From Pseudomonas palleroniana (GTDB lineage Bacteria > Pseudomonadota > Gammaproteobacteria > Pseudomonadales > Pseudomonadaceae): a stretch of DNA of 64,000 nucleotides. The stretch is from NCBI RefSeq assembly GCF_003031675.1, contig NZ_PYWX01000090.1, positions 43,007-107,006 on the forward strand, read 5' to 3'. The position numbers and the translations under genes were made by a program. The notes below the pieces were generated by a model. The model was not told the origin of the DNA. It worked only from the letters and a program-made list of their open reading frames with translations, and did not search any database. Positions within the stretch are counted from its first letter, which is position 1. Every line of letters begins with the position of its first letter. Positions 60,395 through 64,000 of this stretch are shown here, one piece after another.

Positions 60395-61372
60395 TTACTG
60401 CTCTTCGGTCTGCTTATCCCCATGGGACAGGCTGTAGACATATGCCGCCAGCAGATGCACCTTGTCATTGCCCTGCAGTTGCTCCTGGGCAGGCATCTGG
60501 CCCTGGCGGCCGTAACGGATGGTCTGCTGCAGTTGGGCGAAGCTGGAGCCGTAGATGAATGCACCCGGATGAGTCAGGTCGGGGGCGCCCATCGCCGGGG
60601 TGCCTTTACCGGCGGGACCGTGGCAGGCCACGCAGTTGGCGGCGAAGAGTTTCGCGCCGTTGGCCGCGTCGGCTTTGGCCCCTTCCGGCAACTTGCGGCC
60701 GTCGAGGTTGGTCACCACAAAGGCTGCCACGTCAGCCACGCCTTGTTCGCCGATCACCTCGGCCCACGCCGGCATCACTGCGTGGCGGCCTTTCATGATG
60801 GTTTCCTTGATGGTGGCCGGTTCGCCACCCCAGCGCCAATCGGCATCGGTCAGGTTGGGGAAACCGTAGGCGCCCTTGGCGTCGGAACCGTGGCACACCG
60901 AACAGTTGGAGGCGAACAGGCGACCTCCCATCTTCAGGGCTTGCGGGTCTTTGGCGACTTCTTCAATCGGCATTGCGGCGAACTTGGCGAAGATCGGGCC
61001 GAACTTGGCGTCTGACTTGGCCATTTCCTTTTCCCATTCGTGCACACCGGTCCAGCCGGTCTGGCCGTTGGCGAATGGGGTTTGCTTGTCGGTGTCGAGG
61101 TAGTTGTAGCCGGGCAGCAAGCCCTTCCAATTGCCGAGGCCGGGATACAGCGCCAGGTAGCCGAGGGCGAAGATGATGGTGCCGACGAACAGCATGAACC
61201 ACCATTTGGGCAGCGGGTTGTCGTACTCCTCGATGCCGTCGAACGAGTGGCCGACGGTTTCGTCGGTCTGCTCGGCGCGCTGGCCCCGGCGGGTGGACAG
61301 CAGCAGCCAGGTCAGGGCGAAGATGGTACCCAGACTGAGGACTGTGACGTACAGACTCCAGAACGTAGTCAT
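60395..61372 (-). CDS. ccoP: cbb3 cytochrome c oxidase subunit III, diheme CcoP
   Basis: The 325-residue membrane-bound cytochrome has two heme-c sites, CSVCH at 157-161 and CVACH at 247-251. Two N-terminal helices (residues about 6-25 and 57-77) anchor it. It takes electrons from soluble cytochrome c and hands them to CcoO. It overlaps ccoQ by four bases and is followed by a strong terminator. Confidence 0.96.
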   Translation of the reverse strand: MTTFWSLYVTVLSLGTIFALTWLLLSTRRGQRAEQTDETVGHSFDGIEEYDNPLPKWWFMLFVGTIIFALGYLALYPGLGNWKGLLPGYNYLDTDKQTPFANGQTGWTGVHEWEKEMAKSDAKFGPIFAKFAAMPIEEVAKDPQALKMGGRLFASNCSVCHGSDAKGAYGFPNLTDADWRWGGEPATIKETIMKGRHAVMPAWAEVIGEQGVADVAAFVVTNLDGRKLPEGAKADAANGAKLFAANCVACHGPAGKGTPAMGAPDLTHPGAFIYGSSFAQLQQTIRYGRQGQMPAQEQLQGNDKVHLLAAYVYSLSHGDKQTEEQ

Positions 61373-61563
61373 TCTTTGTTACTCCTAGAAGCTTGCTCGA
61401 CGTGCTTGATGGCTTCGGGATCATCCGCAAAGGGCAGCATGGTCGCGTCGTCAAACTCCGACTTGCGCTTGGGGCTGAATACCCACAACGCCAGGCCGAT
61501 AAAGGCCACCATCACCACAACGGTGCCCAGGCCTCGAATCATCCCGATATCCATGTAGGTCAC
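61369..61563 (-). CDS. ccoQ: cbb3 oxidase subunit IV, CcoQ
   Basis: The 64-residue protein has one membrane helix (GLGTVVVMVAFIGLALWVF) and a charged tail with SPKRKSEFDDATMLPF, typical of CcoQ. It stabilises the complex. Both flanking genes overlap it by four bases. Confidence 0.93.
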   Translation of the reverse strand: MTYMDIGMIRGLGTVVVMVAFIGLALWVFSPKRKSEFDDATMLPFADDPEAIKHVEQASRSNKE

Positions 61564-62168
61564 CGTTTGCTTTTGATGAGGGTGCCAAGGCCCTGCAGGT
61601 AGGCCACCAATGCGTCCATTTCGGTCTTGCCCTTCACGGCGGCGGCTGCACCGGCGATGTCTTCATCGGTGTAGGGCACGCCCAGGGTGCGCAAGACTTC
61701 CATCTTCTTCGCGGTGTCCTTGCCGTCGAGCTTGTTTTCCACGAGGAACGGATACGCCGGCATTTTCGACTCCGGCACAACGTTGCGCGGGTTGTACAAG
61801 TGCGCACGCTGCCAGTCATCGGAGTAACGCCCGCCGACACGGGCCAGGTCCGGGCCGGTACGCTTGGAACCCCACAGGAACGGGTGGTCCCACACGCTTT
61901 CACCGGCAACCGAATAGTGGCCGTAGCGTTCGGTTTCGGCGCGGAACGGGCGGATCATCTGCGAGTGGCAGCCAACACAACCGTTGGCGATGTAGACGTC
62001 GCGGCCTTCCAGTTCAAGGGCGGTGCGCGGCTTCATGCCTTCGACCGGTTTGTTGGTCACGTCCTGGAAGAACAGCGGGACGATCTGGGTCAGGCCGCCG
62101 ATACTCACGGCGATGACCATGAAGAAGGCCAGCAGGCCGATATTCTTCTCGACTACTTCATGCTTCAT
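61560..62168 (-). CDS. ccoO: cbb3 cytochrome c oxidase subunit II, monoheme CcoO
   Basis: The 202-residue protein carries a single heme c (CVGCH at 64-68) behind an N-terminal helix (LLAFFMVIAVSIGGLTQIV). The downstream WQRAHLYNPRNVVPESKMPAY segment is family typical. Its ATG overlaps the ccoN stop by one base, so both are coupled. Confidence 0.97.
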   Translation of the reverse strand: MKHEVVEKNIGLLAFFMVIAVSIGGLTQIVPLFFQDVTNKPVEGMKPRTALELEGRDVYIANGCVGCHSQMIRPFRAETERYGHYSVAGESVWDHPFLWGSKRTGPDLARVGGRYSDDWQRAHLYNPRNVVPESKMPAYPFLVENKLDGKDTAKKMEVLRTLGVPYTDEDIAGAAAAVKGKTEMDALVAYLQGLGTLIKSKR

Positions 62169-63610
62169 CAGTGGGCTCCCACAACGGCGATCTTGGCGGC
62201 GGCTTCGGCTTCTGCAGGGTCCGAGGCACGCACGGTGCGCCAGACGTTGTAGGCCATGAACAGCATGCCGGCGGCAAAGAACGCACCGCCCAGGGCACGG
62301 ACGATGTAGCCCGGATGGCTGGCTTGCAGCGCTTCGACGAAGGAGTAGGTGAGGGTGCCGTCATCGTTGATCGCACGCCACATCAGGCCCTGGGTGATGC
62401 CGTTGACCCACATCGAGGCGATGTAGAGCACGGTGCCGATGGTGGCCAGCCAGAAGTGCGTGTTGATCAGCCCGACGCTGTGCATCTGCGCACGGCCGAA
62501 CAGTTTGGGGATCATGTGGTACAGCGCGCCGATGGAGATCATCGCCACCCAACCGAGGGCGCCGGCGTGTACGTGGCCAATGGTCCAGTCGGTGTAGTGC
62601 GACAGCGAGTTGACGGTCTTGATCGCCATCATCGGGCCTTCGAAGGTCGACATGCCATAGAACGCCAGGGACACCACGAGGAAGCGCAGGATCGGGTCGG
62701 TACGCAATTTATGCCAGGCGCCCGACAGGGTCATCATGCCGTTGATCATGCCGCCCCAGCTCGGGGCCAGCAGGATGATCGACATCGCCATGCCCAGGGA
62801 CTGCGCCCAATCCGGCAGCGCGGTGTAGTGCAGGTGGTGCGGGCCGGCCCAGATGTACAGGGTGATCAGTGCCCAGAAGTGCACGATGGACAGGCGATAC
62901 GAGTAGATCGGCCGTTCGGCCTGCTTGGGCACGAAGTAGTACATCATCCCCAGGAAGCCAGTGGTGAGGAAGAAGCCCACGGCGTTGTGGCCATACCACC
63001 ACTGGATCATCGCATCCGTTGCCCCGGCGTAGGCCGAGTAGGATTTGAACCAGCTCACCGGCAAGGAGGCGTGGTTGACGATGTGCAGCATCGCCGTCAC
63101 CAGGATGAACGCGCCGTAGAACCAGTTACCCACATAGATATGCTTGGTCTTGCGCTTGACGATGGTGCCGAAGAACACCACGGCGTAGGTCACCCACACG
63201 ATGGCGAGCAAAATGGCGATCGGCCATTCCAGCTCGGCGTATTCCTTGGTGGTGGTGTAGCCCAGCGGCAGGGTGATGATGGCGCCGAGGATCACGGCTT
63301 GCCAGCCCCAGAAGGTGAATGCGGCGAGGCCGTCGGAGATCAGTCGCGTCTGGCAGGTTCGCTGCACGACATAGTAGGAGGTGGCAAACAATGCACATCC
63401 GCCGAAGGCGAAAATCACCAGGTTGGTGTGCAGCGGGCGCAGGCGGCCGAAGGTCGTCCATGGCAAGCCGAAATTCAATTGCGGCCAGACCAGTTGCGAG
63501 GCGATGAACACCCCGAGCCCCATGCCAAGGATCCCCCAGACCACCGTCATGATGGCGAACTGGCGGACTACCTTATAGTTATAAGCAGTCGGACTGATTG
63601 CTGTGCTCAT
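62168..63610 (-). CDS. ccoN: cbb3 cytochrome c oxidase subunit I, CcoN
   Basis: The 480-residue catalytic subunit reduces oxygen at a high-affinity heme b3/CuB centre and pumps protons. It has about twelve helices and the heme-copper oxidase patterns WWYGHNAVGFFLTTGFLG and GPHHLHYTALPDW with the metal His residues, and TDWTIGHVHAGALGW near the end. The start at 63610 (MSTAISPTAYNYK) is preferred; the open frame extends another 180 bases upstream without family similarity. It heads the operon ccoN-O-Q-P. In P. aeruginosa two cco operons are adjacent; only one is visible here. Confidence 0.96.
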   Translation of the reverse strand: MSTAISPTAYNYKVVRQFAIMTVVWGILGMGLGVFIASQLVWPQLNFGLPWTTFGRLRPLHTNLVIFAFGGCALFATSYYVVQRTCQTRLISDGLAAFTFWGWQAVILGAIITLPLGYTTTKEYAELEWPIAILLAIVWVTYAVVFFGTIVKRKTKHIYVGNWFYGAFILVTAMLHIVNHASLPVSWFKSYSAYAGATDAMIQWWYGHNAVGFFLTTGFLGMMYYFVPKQAERPIYSYRLSIVHFWALITLYIWAGPHHLHYTALPDWAQSLGMAMSIILLAPSWGGMINGMMTLSGAWHKLRTDPILRFLVVSLAFYGMSTFEGPMMAIKTVNSLSHYTDWTIGHVHAGALGWVAMISIGALYHMIPKLFGRAQMHSVGLINTHFWLATIGTVLYIASMWVNGITQGLMWRAINDDGTLTYSFVEALQASHPGYIVRALGGAFFAAGMLFMAYNVWRTVRASDPAEAEAAAKIAVVGAH

Positions 63611-63694
63611 TCTAAGGTTCCACGGTTTAGGTTTTTTTATAGGTAAAATCGGCCGCAAGTATGTAGAAAGCGATGGGTCATTGCAACGCAATGA

Positions 63695-63708
63695 CTGACC
63701 TGTATCAA
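63695..63708 (-). promoter_or_regulatory. Candidate Anr box before ccoN
   Basis: On the minus strand TTGAT-ACAG-GTCAG matches eight of ten consensus positions. It lies about 85 bases before the ccoN start. A TACATA element at 63660-63665 could be the -10. Oxygen control of ccoNOQP is expected in this genus for at least one of the operons, but the match is imperfect. Confidence 0.5.
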
Positions 63709-63928
63709 TGCGTTCCACGCCAGATTCTGCGCCCTTTCCATGTTTGGTGTAAGGACAAAATCCGAAATCAAAAGCTGATCGAGTGGACAAGAAAATTTGG
63801 GGGCCGCAACAATAGCCGTGCGTACGCCAGGATCAGTCCGCTGTGCAAGCAAGCGTAGACCCGAATGGCGAGAGGGGAAAGTTGTGCTTTGGAAGGGTGT
63901 GACACTTGGTCGCGTTAAAAGTCCCCCT

Positions 63929-64000
63929 GTGGCGAGGGAGCTTGCTCCCGCTGGAGTGCGAAGCGCTCCTAAGGTTTTGGGGCTGCTTCGCAGCCCAGCG
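63929..64000. repeat. REP-type palindrome cut by the window end
   Basis: TGTGGCGAGGGAGCTTGCTC begins an element with the GAGCTTGCTCCCGCTGG core. A second inverted pair (GGAGTGCGAAGCGCTCC-like) and GCTGCTTCGCAGC follow. It resembles the other dispersed palindromes of the window and continues beyond 64000. Confidence 0.75.

Larger units (their letters stand above)
63611..64000. other. Upstream region of ccoN with no gene, up to the end of the window
   Basis: This 390-base stretch has no convincing gene. The first 100 bases contain the ccoN promoter region. A candidate Anr box lies at 63695, and the last 70 bases are a REP-type repeat that continues past the window. The short frames here (for example 63673-63858) lack ribosome sites and family features. 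Confidence 0.6.

Noticed and set aside
63673..63858. Short frames upstream of ccoN on both strands
   Set aside because: They lie over the promoter region and have no ribosome site or similarity.

Overview
The window looks like chromosomal DNA of a Pseudomonas of the P. fluorescens group. This rests on GC-rich coding sequence, the ccoNOQP-ccoGHIS-hemN-anr block, the smc-zipA-ligA and dnaX-ybaB-recR orders, an xdhABC/guaD purine block, and several copies of the short GC-rich palindromes (REP/REPIN type) that are scattered between genes in this group. No tRNA, rRNA, insertion sequence, prophage or CRISPR array is visible. The one clear RNA gene is the 4.5S signal recognition particle RNA near 38.04-38.15 kb.

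Region 1 (46-20087) is catabolic. An amine or amino-acid oxidoreductase gene is followed by an opposite-strand group (aldehyde dehydrogenase, cupin, GNAT acetyltransferase). Then comes a long plus-strand run: a type II haloacid-dehalogenase-like HAD protein, a second FAD amine oxidase, a complete dipeptide/oligopeptide-type ABC importer (Tat-exported binding protein, two permeases, one fused double ATPase), an M20 amidohydrolase, a GabD-like aldehyde dehydrogenase and a tartrate-dehydrogenase-like enzyme. It ends with a GhrA-like reductase on the minus strand, a class III aminotransferase, a degenerate HAD protein and an Lrp/AsnC regulator. I infer import of an amide- or amine-containing compound, its hydrolysis, oxidative deamination or transamination, and oxidation of the resulting aldehyde and hydroxy acid. 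The substrate cannot be read from the sequence.

Region 2 (20137-29447) is purine and aromatic-type transport and catabolism: a BenE-family transporter, a GntR regulator, guanine deaminase, the three xanthine dehydrogenase genes xdhC-xdhB-xdhA (all minus strand) and a divergent second GntR regulator. Region 3 (29450-37900) is housekeeping: smc (GTG start, 2 bases after the GntR gene), zipA, ligA, a near-perfect 134-bp palindrome, and a zinc metallopeptidase-like protein.

Region 4 (37977-44712) holds ffs with its promoter, a small conserved-looking hypothetical gene, a divergent SF1 helicase-like ATPase, a signal-less N-acetylmuramidase followed after one base by a secreted SH3-like protein (candidate antibacterial effector and immunity pair), a LysR regulator divergent from an EamA exporter, and a VOC-family protein. 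Region 5 (44909-50526) has dnaX, ybaB, an MDR-type oxidoreductase, recR and an acyl-CoA dehydrogenase.

Region 6 (50527-64000) is the microaerobic respiration block, almost all minus strand: apt, the oxygen sensor anr, hemN with a perfect Anr box, a SafE-like membrane protein, ccoS, ccoI, ccoH, ccoG, then a type II toxin-antitoxin pair (Phd-like antitoxin, VapC/PIN toxin) sitting between ccoG and ccoP, and the cbb3 oxidase operon ccoNOQP. Candidate Anr boxes lie before hemN, ccoG and ccoN, so this block probably responds as one unit to low oxygen. The most interesting leads are the muramidase/SH3 pair, the uncharacterised catabolic cluster with its motif-poor HAD protein, the toxin-antitoxin insertion in the cbb3 locus and the large palindromes.
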